DNA from: an uncultured Lachnospiraceae bacterium
GTDB lineage: Bacteria; Bacillota; Clostridia; Lachnospirales; Lachnospiraceae
DNA: 32,844 bases
Reading direction: 5' to 3'
Assembly: GCA_910576815.1 (NCBI GenBank)
Contig: CAJTKA010000037.1
Location: forward strand, 1-32,844
Both the position numbers and the translations under genes were made by a program. Within the stretch, counting starts at the first letter, position 1; every line of letters starts with the position of its first letter. This document shows positions 7,779 to 14,196 of this stretch, piece after piece. Below the pieces are notes generated by a model. The model was not told the DNA's origin and ran no database searches. It saw nothing but the letters and a program-made list of their open reading frames with translations.

Positions 7779-7875
7779 GCTGCAACCTCACTTTTTTGCT
7801 GCCCGCTTTCGTCAAAATTTGTTTGTGCCTGCATTCGTTTTCTTTTCATTTCCTATCACATTTATCTTCGCTATT

Positions 7876-8304
7876 TTAGCGTTCGACGGCGATTCGGCGA
7901 AAGTCAAAGCCTTTTGCAAAATCCTTCTCGATCGTGATGCGGATGCAGTTTTCGGGTAAAATCTCCGCGACCAGATCCGCCCATTCGATCAGACAGACCC
8001 CGTCCCCGTAAAAGCAGTCCTCATAGCCGATTTCATCCATCTCCGACGCGTCGCCGATACGGTAGACATCGAAATGATAAAGGGGCAGTCTGCCCTCCTC
8101 ATAGCTTTGCAGAATCGTAAAGGTGGGACTGTTTACAGCCTCTGTAATGCCAAGTCCCTCTGCAAAGCCCTGTGTGAACACGGTCTTGCCCACGCCCAGA
8201 TCCCCGACCAGCGTGTAGATTTCTCCCGGAGCGGCCTTCTCCCCCAGAGCCTTTCCGTATGCAAATGTGTCGGCCGCGCCGTGACTTTCTAATATCTCTA
8301 TCAT
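7876..8304 (-). CDS. tsaE: tRNA threonylcarbamoyladenosine biosynthesis ATPase TsaE
   Basis: TsaE is the P-loop ATPase that supports TsaB-TsaD turnover. The 142-residue protein shows the Walker A motif GDLGVGKT (about residues 34-41), followed by FTQGFAEGLGI, SPTFTILQSYEEG, the HFDVYRIG segment and the Walker-B-like CLIEWADLV, all diagnostic of the family. It is the second gene after the promoter at 8910-8937. Element A (8324-8417) lies between it and the ycxB-like gene. A 97-base gap to tsaB contains a possible 24-codon ORF whose TGA overlaps the tsaB GTG; support for that ORF is too weak to call a gene. Confidence 0.95.
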   Translation of the reverse strand: MIEILESHGAADTFAYGKALGEKAAPGEIYTLVGDLGVGKTVFTQGFAEGLGITEAVNSPTFTILQSYEEGRLPLYHFDVYRIGDASEMDEIGYEDCFYGDGVCLIEWADLVAEILPENCIRITIEKDFAKGFDFRRIAVER

Positions 8305-8323
8305 GTCTGCTTACCTTCAACGC

Positions 8324-8417
8324 AGAGAATGCCGCTCTTTGGCATTCTCTTGCACAAGACTTAGAAATTCTTTGCGAAGCAGCCTCTGCTGCTGAATATT
8401 AGAATTTCTTCTTGTGC
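8324..8417 (-). repeat. Structured element family A, copy 1 (ycxB-like / tsaE gap)
   Basis: Transcribed direction: lower stem GCACAAGA with TCTTGTGC (8410-8417 with 8352-8359), upper stem AGAAATTCT with AGAATTTCT (8401-8409 with 8363-8371), a 29-base apical part containing CAGCAGC/GCTGCTT arms, and a one-sided AAG bulge (8360-8362). Then follows hairpin II, AGAGAATGCC/GGCATTCTCT (8324-8333 with 8341-8350) with a seven-base loop. The element starts two bases after the stop of the upstream gene and ends 19 bases before the tsaE ATG. No U-tract follows. Confidence 0.8.
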
Positions 8418-8419
8418 TG

Positions 8420-8899
8420 TCAACATCTGATCTTCACCTTCTTTGGCGGCATATGGGTGGAGATGATCTCGATCGCCTTCATTTTCCCTTCGCCCAAATT
8501 ACTTTTGGGGAAAATGCAGGCATTCACGGCCGTGGTGTAGACGATGATGCTTTTTGGCGTGGAGATGGCCTTTACCATATTTTCCCAGCCCATTTTCTCC
8601 GCCGTGCCATCCTGAGAGACCTCGATCCCTTCCTCCGTCAGCTTATAGTGAAGCGGCTTCTGAAAAGCCGGATTCCCCTTGGCCTGCTGCGCCGCCTTCA
8701 GAAAAAGCGTCCACGGCAGATAGAGCAGGACCACCAATGCAATGATCAGGATGAGCGGCTGTCTGTTGTTCACAAAAAGAAACAGCATCAGCACACCCAC
8801 AAGCGTCCCCATCAGACCGGGCAGACGCGAGTAGGTGTGCTGCAGCATATAATCATATAAAATATTAGGTGTTATTTTAACGTCAAATTCGATTTCCAT
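8420..8899 (-). CDS. YcxB-like membrane protein
   Basis: A 159-residue protein with an N-terminal beta segment MEIEFDVKIT, two adjacent hydrophobic segments (about residues 27-43 and 50-68), and a C-terminal soluble domain (HYKLTEEGIEVSQDG, then AISTPKSIIVYTT) typical of the YcxB-like family, which resembles a PH-fold membrane protein. Molecular function is not established for the family. The ATG at 8897-8899 has no visible ribosome binding site and lies about 10 bases from the -10 box of the only evident promoter, so the message may be nearly leaderless. It is the first gene of the tsa operon. Confidence 0.8.
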   Translation of the reverse strand: MEIEFDVKITPNILYDYMLQHTYSRLPGLMGTLVGVLMLFLFVNNRQPLILIIALVVLLYLPWTLFLKAAQQAKGNPAFQKPLHYKLTEEGIEVSQDGTAEKMGWENMVKAISTPKSIIVYTTAVNACIFPKSNLGEGKMKAIEIISTHMPPKKVKIRC

Positions 8900-8909
8900 A
8901 CTGAAATCT

Positions 8910-8937
8910 ATTATACTAGAAATCGAGTAAAGTGCAA
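8910..8937 (-). promoter_or_regulatory. Promoter of the ycxB-like/tsa operon
   Basis: On the minus strand, -35 TTGCAC (8932-8937) and consensus -10 TATAAT (8910-8915) are separated by 16 bases. Transcription would start about 8903, only a few bases before the ycxB-like ATG. Confidence 0.75.
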
Positions 8938-8963
8938 GTAAAATATGCCTGAGTTCTTTTCAT

Positions 8964-10187
8964 TCACTCATGCCGCAGCGCCTCGATCGGGCTTAACTTC
9001 GCTGCCTTTCTCGCGGGATAGATACCGAAGAAAATACCCACTCCCGAGGAAAAGGCTGCTGCCAGGATCACCGTGGCTGCATCGATCTTGGCCACATACC
9101 CCAGCGCGCCGCAGACCGCGGTGCCGCCGAGCACACCCAGCACGATCCCGATCAGGCCGCCAATGAGGGTAATGATGCCCGCCTCCGCCAGAAACTGTAA
9201 GAGGATCGACTTCGTTCTGGCGCCAAGCGACTTCCTGATACCGATCTCCCGCGTGCGTTCTGTCACGGACACCAGCATGATGTTCATCACGCCGATGCCG
9301 CCCACCAACAGGGAAATGGCCGCCACAAAGGAGATAAAGAGCGTCAGCATACTGAGGATCTGGTCAAACTCCGCCGAAAAATCCGAAAAACTCTCCATCA
9401 GAATCTTGTTTTCTCCCCGCACGTTATAACGGTTCTCCAGCAGGCGGATGGTATCCGCCGCCACCTGCGACACATACTCGGAACTCTCCGCCACCACATA
9501 GATGAAATCCGAATCTCCGAACCAAAAGCCGAACCCTGAGGCCATGGATTTGACCGGCATCTCCACCTGCAGATAGCCGCTGCCGTTCAAAGCAGAAATG
9601 AGGCCTGCAGGCGAATCCTGTCTGATACCCACGATACGAACATCCTGACTGATACCCCAGAGGTTCAGTTCAAAGGTCATTCCCACCACATCCGTGGTGC
9701 CAAACAACAGTCTGGCATTGCTCTCATTGATGACGCAGACCATACTCGCCGAATCGTTCTCACTTTCCGTAAAATATCTGCCTTTGACGATCGGTTCCTG
9801 TCCGATCGCATACTGCAGTGCCGTATTGCCGCCTTGCAGCACCGCGTCAAAGTCGCCTTTGCGCCCCTTTGCCGTCGCGCCATAATAGCTGTACTGCGGG
9901 GTAGCGCCCTTCACATGGTCTACCTTTTCCGTGACCAACGCAAAATCATCCTCCGTAAACGCAACCTCATTGCCCTCCACGTTACCGTTGGTGTAAATGG
10001 CAATCAGGCCGCCGCCCATATTTTCCAGCTCGTCATTGACGGAACCGCGCACCCCGTTACCGATGGAAATGATCATAATGACGGACGAGATCCCGATGAT
10101 GATGCCCAGCATGGTGAGGATGGAACGGCCTTTGTTGCTCTTGATATTCATGACTGCGATTTTTATGTATTCCCATATTTGTGCCAT
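8964..10187 (-). CDS. ABC transporter permease, MacB/FtsX type
   Basis: The 407-residue protein has the MacB-type topology: an N-terminal transmembrane helix in GRSILTMLGIIIGISSVIMI form (about residues 20-45), a large extracytoplasmic domain, and three C-terminal helices with the FtsX-domain signature ERTREIGIRKSLGA. The C-terminus ends in the usual LSPIEALRHE. It is encoded with a HlyD-type adaptor and an ATPase, which together form a MacAB-like efflux or export complex; the substrate (drug, peptide or lipid-like) cannot be told from sequence. The adaptor's stop codon forms part of the ribosome binding site (CAGGAGTAA) four bases before this ATG, implying tight coupling. No clear terminator follows. 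Confidence 0.93.
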   Translation of the reverse strand: MAQIWEYIKIAVMNIKSNKGRSILTMLGIIIGISSVIMIISIGNGVRGSVNDELENMGGGLIAIYTNGNVEGNEVAFTEDDFALVTEKVDHVKGATPQYSYYGATAKGRKGDFDAVLQGGNTALQYAIGQEPIVKGRYFTESENDSASMVCVINESNARLLFGTTDVVGMTFELNLWGISQDVRIVGIRQDSPAGLISALNGSGYLQVEMPVKSMASGFGFWFGDSDFIYVVAESSEYVSQVAADTIRLLENRYNVRGENKILMESFSDFSAEFDQILSMLTLFISFVAAISLLVGGIGVMNIMLVSVTERTREIGIRKSLGARTKSILLQFLAEAGIITLIGGLIGIVLGVLGGTAVCGALGYVAKIDAATVILAAAFSSGVGIFFGIYPARKAAKLSPIEALRHE

Positions 10188-10191
10188 GATT

Positions 10192-11820
10192 TTACTCCTG
10201 TACTGCGGGCTGTGGCGTCACTGCCGTGCCCTCCTCAAACTCCATACCGTTTGCCATAATAACGTTCTCGCCCTCCGAAAGGCCCTCTTTCACCTCGCTC
10301 ATGCTGTCAGAAGCAATGCCCGCAGTGATGCGCCGCTTCTCCACCACGCCGTTTTTCTCCACGTACACAAAATCGCCGTCCCTGTCGCTGTTGATGACTT
10401 CCAAAGGGATGGTGACCACACCTTCCGCCTTTGCCATATGGACATAGACCCTTGCTTCCACGCCCAAAAAGATATTTTCATCCGGGTTATCGATCCTGAC
10501 ATCCACGCCCACTACCATGGCGCCGCTGTTATTCTGGGTAGCCATACCGTCGATCTTTGCCACCGTGCCCTCGTAGGTCTTGCCTGCGATATCGATATCC
10601 GCCTTCTGGTCCAGAGCAATCTTTTCCAAATCATACTTGGAGACATTGAGCCGCACATATACCTTTTCCACGCTCTCAATGGTCACCAGCTTGCCGCTCT
10701 CCACAGGCGGCTGTCCGGACACTGCCTCCAGTTCCGTGACCACGCCCGCAAAATCGGCTTTCAGGCCGTTCTCCACTTCGGTGATGGCATCCAGCCTCTC
10801 CTGATTGGTCAGTTTTTCCAGAGCGGTGTCCGCTTCCAGTTTCGCCTTGCCGCCCTCGTCCAGAACGCCCGCTTCGGAAGTGGATTTCTGGGATTTCATC
10901 TCGGCTTTATATTCTTTATAGGAAGCAATCAGTTCCTCCACTTCCTTCGCCTGTCTCTGTAAATCCCTGATTTCCTTATTGTTCGACTCCTCATAGCCGT
11001 TATACTGTGTCTGGATCTGCAGATTCAAAAGCGTTTCTCTGTCGTTTGCCAGCTTGATCTCCGCCGAATTGCGCATTTCCTTGATTTCTTCTTCTGTATA
11101 ATCTCTCAATTCCCCTTTGGCTTCTCTCTCACTGAAATCTGCCAGCGCCTGTTCATCCTGGGCAACGATCTGCTGCCATTCCATCACGGAGACATTTAAG
11201 TTGGTGCCGTTATAGCTCCATCCCGCTCTTTTCTCCTCGATTTTTTTATTGAGTTCCTCTAAGAGCTTTTCGTTGTCCTCGATCTGCTGATCCAGCACGG
11301 GCAGATTTCTGTTGGCCTCTGCCAGATCGGTTATGTACTCATTATTCTTATGCACGGAGCTCTCATAGCCGCCCTCGTTGGAAGCAAGCCTGTACTCCGC
11401 CTCCAGCTTCTTTTCCGCAAGCGCCTTTTCATCAAAGGTCAGGAGCACATCGCCCTTTTTCACCGTATCGCCTGTACTGACCTTCACCTCGCCCACTTCC
11501 ACGGACAGGGGTGCAAAGTAAGTCCGCTTCTCGTCGCTTTTCACCGTTCCGCCGGTACTTAAGACCTGTTCCACATCTCCCACCGTGGCAGCAACCGTAG
11601 TCACCATCGGCGCGCCGTTTTTTGCCATCATGGAATTGCTGACAAAGAATATAACGACCAATGCCGCCAATGTGCCCGCAATCACCCTGCGGCGCACCTT
11701 TTTCTTCTTGGCCTTGTCCCACGGCTTTTTCTCCTTTTTCGCTTTGGGCATCATTTCCGTGATATCCGGGCTGCCCGCTTCATTTTCTGCCTGATTCTTC
11801 GTTTTCCGAAACATTTTCAT
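10192..11820 (-). CDS. HlyD/MacA-type periplasmic adaptor-like protein of ABC exporter
   Basis: A 542-residue membrane-fusion-type protein. It has a Lys-rich cytoplasmic N-terminus, one transmembrane segment (about residues 47-65), a lipoyl-like half motif VGEVKVSTGDTVKKGDVLLTF, a long coiled-coil region rich in Glu, Lys and Leu (about residues 130-340), and a beta-barrel/MPD part containing KADIDIAGK and EGENVIMANGMEF. Such adaptors in Gram-positives work with MacB-type permeases. The long helical hairpin is larger than in many monoderm homologues. Its start overlaps the last 41 bases of the ATPase gene in another frame, with a GGAGG ribosome binding site. Confidence 0.92.
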   Translation of the reverse strand: MKMFRKTKNQAENEAGSPDITEMMPKAKKEKKPWDKAKKKKVRRRVIAGTLAALVVIFFVSNSMMAKNGAPMVTTVAATVGDVEQVLSTGGTVKSDEKRTYFAPLSVEVGEVKVSTGDTVKKGDVLLTFDEKALAEKKLEAEYRLASNEGGYESSVHKNNEYITDLAEANRNLPVLDQQIEDNEKLLEELNKKIEEKRAGWSYNGTNLNVSVMEWQQIVAQDEQALADFSEREAKGELRDYTEEEIKEMRNSAEIKLANDRETLLNLQIQTQYNGYEESNNKEIRDLQRQAKEVEELIASYKEYKAEMKSQKSTSEAGVLDEGGKAKLEADTALEKLTNQERLDAITEVENGLKADFAGVVTELEAVSGQPPVESGKLVTIESVEKVYVRLNVSKYDLEKIALDQKADIDIAGKTYEGTVAKIDGMATQNNSGAMVVGVDVRIDNPDENIFLGVEARVYVHMAKAEGVVTIPLEVINSDRDGDFVYVEKNGVVEKRRITAGIASDSMSEVKEGLSEGENVIMANGMEFEEGTAVTPQPAVQE

Positions 11821-12493
11821 AGTCCTCCTCTATTTTTCCGTCCATGATCTTAATGACCCGTTTTGCACGGGCCGCGATATCGTTATCATGCGTAATCAGG
11901 ATCACCGTCCTGCCCTCCTCATGCAGCCCCCGCAGGATATCCATGATCTCCCTGGTGGAACCGGAGTCCAGATTACCCGTGGGCTCATCCGCCAAAATGA
12001 TGGGCGGCGCCTGGGCGATGGCTCTGGCGATGGCCACCCTCTGCTGCTGGCCGCCTGACATTTCCGAAGGCTTGTGGGTCATGCGCTTTCCAAGTCCCAC
12101 CTTTTCCAGTGCCTTCTCTGAAAGCTCCTGCCGCTCTCTTTTGCCCACGCCCCGGTAGATCAGGGGCAGTTCCACGTTCTCCACCGCCGTCAGGCTGGGG
12201 ATCAGGTTAAACCCCTGAAAGACGAAACCGATCTCCTGATTGCGGATATCGGAAAGCTCGTCATCCGACATGCTGCCCACATCATGCCCGTGCAGAAAAT
12301 AGCTGCCGCTCGTGGGCACGTCCAAACAGCCAAGCATGTTCATCAGCGTGGACTTTCCCGAACCGGAGTGCCCGATGATCGCCACGAACTCGCCCTCACC
12401 GATCGTCAGGCTCACGTGATCCAGCGCTTTCACTTCATTTTCTCCGGGATTATAGATCTTACAGATATCCCGAATTTCCACTAATGTTTGCAT
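11780..12493 (-). CDS. ABC transporter ATP-binding protein, MacB/LolD type
   Basis: The 237-residue ATPase has Walker A GHSGSGKST (about residues 40-48), the Q-loop in IGFVFQGFNLIP, the ABC signature MSGGQQQRVAIARA, Walker B IILADEPTGNLDS and the H-loop ITHD. This is the MacB/LolD/FtsE subfamily that drives mechanotransmission permeases. It is the first gene of the three-gene export operon, with GGAGGAA before the ATG. A leader of about 160 bases made of four consecutive hairpins precedes it, downstream of a TATAAT box. Confidence 0.95.
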   Translation of the reverse strand: MQTLVEIRDICKIYNPGENEVKALDHVSLTIGEGEFVAIIGHSGSGKSTLMNMLGCLDVPTSGSYFLHGHDVGSMSDDELSDIRNQEIGFVFQGFNLIPSLTAVENVELPLIYRGVGKRERQELSEKALEKVGLGKRMTHKPSEMSGGQQQRVAIARAIAQAPPIILADEPTGNLDSGSTREIMDILRGLHEEGRTVILITHDNDIAARAKRVIKIMDGKIEEDYENVSENEESGRK

Positions 12494-12507
12494 TTTATTC
12501 CTCCAAG

Positions 12508-12636
12508 TCAGAGCAGTTTACTGCGATGACACGTGATGAGAAATTCGCGCAGGCGATTTCTCATCTGCGATTCCGAGTTTGTGGCTCTAACACAAACTCG
12601 CGATTGAAAAATAAGGTCATCAGACTTATTTTTCAA
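12508..12636 (-). other. Possible 42-residue leader ORF upstream of the ABC exporter
   Basis: A TTG-initiated frame (12634-12636) preceded by GGAAGAAGGCAG runs through the hairpin-rich leader and stops with TGA (12508-12510), shortly before the ATPase ribosome binding site. The peptide contains NSESQMRNRLREFLIT. It could be a leader peptide, or only the chance translation of the repeat. Weak start and repeat origin keep confidence low. Confidence 0.25.
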
Positions 12637-12638
12637 TC
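12513..12638 (-). repeat. Four-hairpin structured leader (family B element) of the ABC exporter operon
   Basis: In the transcribed direction there are four consecutive perfect inverted repeats: 14-bp arms 12625-12638/12602-12615; 10-bp arms 12591-12600/12574-12583 with a seven-base loop; 10-bp arms 12556-12565/12535-12544; and GCAGT/ACTGC at 12513-12524, next to the ribosome binding site. The junction AATCGCGAG between the first two hairpins recurs at 4.64 kb. None is followed by a U-tract. The first hairpin begins about 18 bases after the predicted transcription start. Confidence 0.7.
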
Positions 12639-12662
12639 TGCCTTCTTCCTTTCAATCTCTAT

Positions 12663-12692
12663 ATTATAACGGAACACCGCCCGTTTTGTCTT
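12663..12692 (-). promoter_or_regulatory. Promoter of the ABC exporter operon
   Basis: Consensus -10 TATAAT (12663-12668, minus strand) with a weak -35 AAGACA (12687-12692) at 18-base spacing. The weak -35 box suggests dependence on an activator. Confidence 0.55.
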
Positions 12693-12754
12693 CACTTTTT
12701 TGTTTTTTAATTTTCAATTATCGTACCAGCCCTTTCTTAAAAGAAGCGCAGAAA

Positions 12755-12773
12755 AATCTTAAGACAATCTTAA
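12755..12773 (-). promoter_or_regulatory. Possible operator: direct repeat TTAAGATT with 11-base period
   Basis: On the minus strand TTAAGATT occurs twice (12766-12773 and 12755-12762), one helical turn apart, some 65 bases upstream of the weak -35 box of the exporter promoter. A related CTTTTAAGAA palindrome follows at about 12734-12745. Direct repeats at this spacing are typical of OmpR-family response regulators. No regulator gene is present in the window to support it. Confidence 0.3.
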
Positions 12774-12787
12774 AACGAAGTCTCGAC

Positions 12788-12836
12788 AAAAAAAATACTA
12801 CCTTTTCCGTTTCCGTTCCGAAAAAGGTAGTATTTT
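12788..12836 (-). terminator. Rho-independent terminator after the RibU-like gene
   Basis: A perfect 15-bp stem (12822-12836 with 12792-12806) is followed, in the transcribed direction, by a run of eight T (12788-12795, overlapping the stem base). It lies about 33 bases after the riboflavin transporter stop codon and separates it from the exporter operon. Confidence 0.88.
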
Positions 12837-12868
12837 ATGTCGTTATCAGCCGTACCTGTCGCGACGCC

Positions 12869-13648
12869 TTATGATGGTTCCGCGTTTCCCGTGGAGACGT
12901 TTCTTCTCTCCAGCGCGGGGTTCGCATATTTTAAGATCGGGCTCAAAGGCTTATAGATCAGCATGGTGACGCCGCAGGCCGCCACACTCTTAACAATATT
13001 CATGGGAGCCACCGCAAAGATCACAAAGGTGGTCACATTGCTGATGCTGCCGTTGATGGCCGCTCCTGCCGCGATGATCGCGTCCATGGGCATCCCGAAC
13101 AGCTTGGCAAAGGCGGGCAGCAGATAGATGCCGTTAAAGGCTGAGCCAAACACCGTCATGATAACGGAACCCGCCACGCAGGAGACGATCGCTCTCTTTT
13201 TCGTCTTTTTGAACATGTACAGGATCGAGGCGGGCAGGAGCAGGCTGCATCCGATCACAAAATTCGCCAGATCGCCCACAAAAGCCGTGCTGGTTCCTTT
13301 GATAACAAGCTTTAAGAGAATCTTGCAAAACTCGATCATCACGCCCGCAACGGGACCAAAGGCAAAGGCACCCACCAACGCGGGAATCTCTGAGAAGTCC
13401 ATCTGATAAAAGCCCGGCGCCAGAAACGGAATCGGGAAGTCCAGCATATGCAGGATCACTGCCAGCGCGGAAAACAGACCGATCATGGTGATCTTTCTGG
13501 TGGTGAGGATGCGCTCCTTCACCCCGCTCTTTTTCTGCATCGCCTTTTCCGTACCGTAGGCAATCAGGAACAATGCCGCCGCCACACTCACGCAGACAAT
13601 GACAAAAATCACATTGTCCGCAATGCTCTGTAATAAACCGTTACCCAT
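12869..13648 (-). CDS. ribU: ECF transporter S component, riboflavin (RibU-like)
   Basis: From the chosen start the product is a 259-residue integral membrane protein. RibU is the substrate-binding S component that takes up riboflavin with the shared EcfAA'T energising module, which is not encoded here. The segment MDFSEIPALVGAFAFGP and the KGTSTAFVGDLANF segment are typical of the RibU group. An extra N-terminal hydrophobic segment (about residues 8-30) precedes the conserved domain. The frame is open to 13723, but AAGGAGG just before the ATG at 13648 decides the start. The FMN riboswitch and its terminator directly upstream support riboflavin as substrate. A strong terminator follows. Confidence 0.93.
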   Translation of the reverse strand: MGNGLLQSIADNVIFVIVCVSVAAALFLIAYGTEKAMQKKSGVKERILTTRKITMIGLFSALAVILHMLDFPIPFLAPGFYQMDFSEIPALVGAFAFGPVAGVMIEFCKILLKLVIKGTSTAFVGDLANFVIGCSLLLPASILYMFKKTKKRAIVSCVAGSVIMTVFGSAFNGIYLLPAFAKLFGMPMDAIIAAGAAINGSISNVTTFVIFAVAPMNIVKSVAACGVTMLIYKPLSPILKYANPALERRNVSTGNAEPS

Positions 13649-13707
13649 TTTCTTTTCCTCCTTAATTAGTGTTGGAAAAGTTCTTCCGCCTCTGCTTATA
13701 AGCATAA

Positions 13708-13737
13708 AACACCCCGAAGCCAAAACTTCGGGGTGTT
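13708..13737 (-). terminator. Riboswitch expression-platform terminator
   Basis: A perfect 12-bp stem (13726-13737 with 13708-13719) with a six-base loop is followed in the transcribed direction by TTTTATG, 60-90 bases before the ribU start. The stem's 3' arm begins CTTCGGGG, the same eight bases as the 5' edge of the riboswitch. This fits transcription attenuation by FMN. Confidence 0.85.
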
Positions 13738-13815
13738 GCTCGTCAAGCAGACACTGTACCGCATACGCAATACAGGTTCTTATTCGATAAGTGACACATA
13801 TGTCATCTTATCTAT

Positions 13816-13955
13816 TTCTTCTACCATCCAGACTTTACTGTCGGTCATGGAATTTCACCACATCAGCCGCCCAATCCTCCCGCGGGTAAACGGTGGGATC
13901 AAAACGGGTCGCGGACTGTAACCGCCGGTCGGGAATTGCACCCTGCCCCGAAGAA
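13816..13955 (-). promoter_or_regulatory. FMN riboswitch (RFN element)
   Basis: Read on the minus strand, this matches the RFN consensus in order: CTTCGGGGCAGGGTG, AATTCCCGACCGGCGGT, AGTCCGCGACC, a variable arm, GGTGAAATTCC, GACCGACAGT and AAAGTCTGGATG. P1 is formed by TTCTTC (13950-13955) with GAAGAA (13816-13821). It lies between a promoter (13981-14010) and a terminator (13708-13737) upstream of ribU. FMN binding is expected to stabilise P1 and allow termination, switching off riboflavin uptake. Confidence 0.96.
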
Positions 13956-13980
13956 CTTTTCTGTTATTTTGTTCGAAACT

Positions 13981-14010
13981 ATAATATCACGACTTTTCTG
14001 CTTCTGTCAA
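13981..14010 (-). promoter_or_regulatory. Promoter of the riboswitch-ribU transcript
   Basis: Minus-strand -35 TTGACA (14005-14010) and -10 TATTAT (13981-13986) are 18 bases apart. The -35 box lies inside the last codons of the small gene at 13987-14121. Predicted start is about 20 bases before the riboswitch P1. Confidence 0.75.
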
Positions 14011-14121
14011 AACCTTTTTTATCACTTCAAGAGCCTTTTCCGTTTTTCCATCTTCCAAAAGTGCTTCCAAAGACAGAAGCAATGTCATCAGTTCAAGTCT
14101 TGTCATGTCCATTACCTCCAT
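13987..14121 (-). CDS. Predicted 44-residue small acidic helical protein
   Basis: The peptide begins MEVMDMTRLELMTLLLSLEA and ends ALEVIKKVLTEAEKS. It is rich in Leu, Glu and Lys with heptad-like spacing, suggesting two amphipathic helices around an EDGKTEKA turn. A longer frame to 14190 exists, but its start lies in the -35 box of a consensus promoter, and AAAGGAGG sits about 10 bases before the ATG at 14121. A promoter of its own and a strong ribosome binding site support real translation. I recognise no family. It lies between the sugar genes and the riboflavin transporter, and the next promoter overlaps its 3' end. Confidence 0.6.
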   Translation of the reverse strand: MEVMDMTRLELMTLLLSLEALLEDGKTEKALEVIKKVLTEAEKS

Positions 14122-14161
14122 ATTTCTATTTCCTCCTTTCGGAACGATTGCTGTTAAATAA

Positions 14162-14190
14162 ATTATAGTAGAGGTAATCAAACGGGTCAA
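14162..14190 (-). promoter_or_regulatory. Promoter of the 44-residue small protein gene
   Basis: Minus-strand -35 TTGACC (14185-14190), 17-base spacer, consensus -10 TATAAT (14162-14167). It starts just after the fructokinase stop codon and gives a leader of about 35 bases. Confidence 0.78.
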
Positions 14191-14196
14191 GACCTT

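Noticed and set aside
7779..7875. Possible 24-codon ORF between tsaE and tsaB, with its stop overlapping the tsaB GTG
   Set aside because: The AGG before its ATG is too close to act as a ribosome binding site and the peptide is Lys/Gln-rich without clear features; kept only as a remark.
8324..8417. Family A elements as Rho-independent terminators
   Set aside because: No U-tract follows either hairpin in any copy, and they lie inside apparent operons such as ptb-buk and the tsa operon.
9997..10962. Long plus-strand ORF of 321 codons antisense to the ABC permease and adaptor genes
   Set aside because: It is the shadow frame of two well-recognised genes, with His/Leu/Arg-rich composition and no recognisable domain or ribosome binding site.
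13649..13723. N-terminal extension of the RibU-like protein
   Set aside because: The extension would begin inside the terminator part of the riboswitch expression platform; AAGGAGG sits directly before the internal ATG at 13648.
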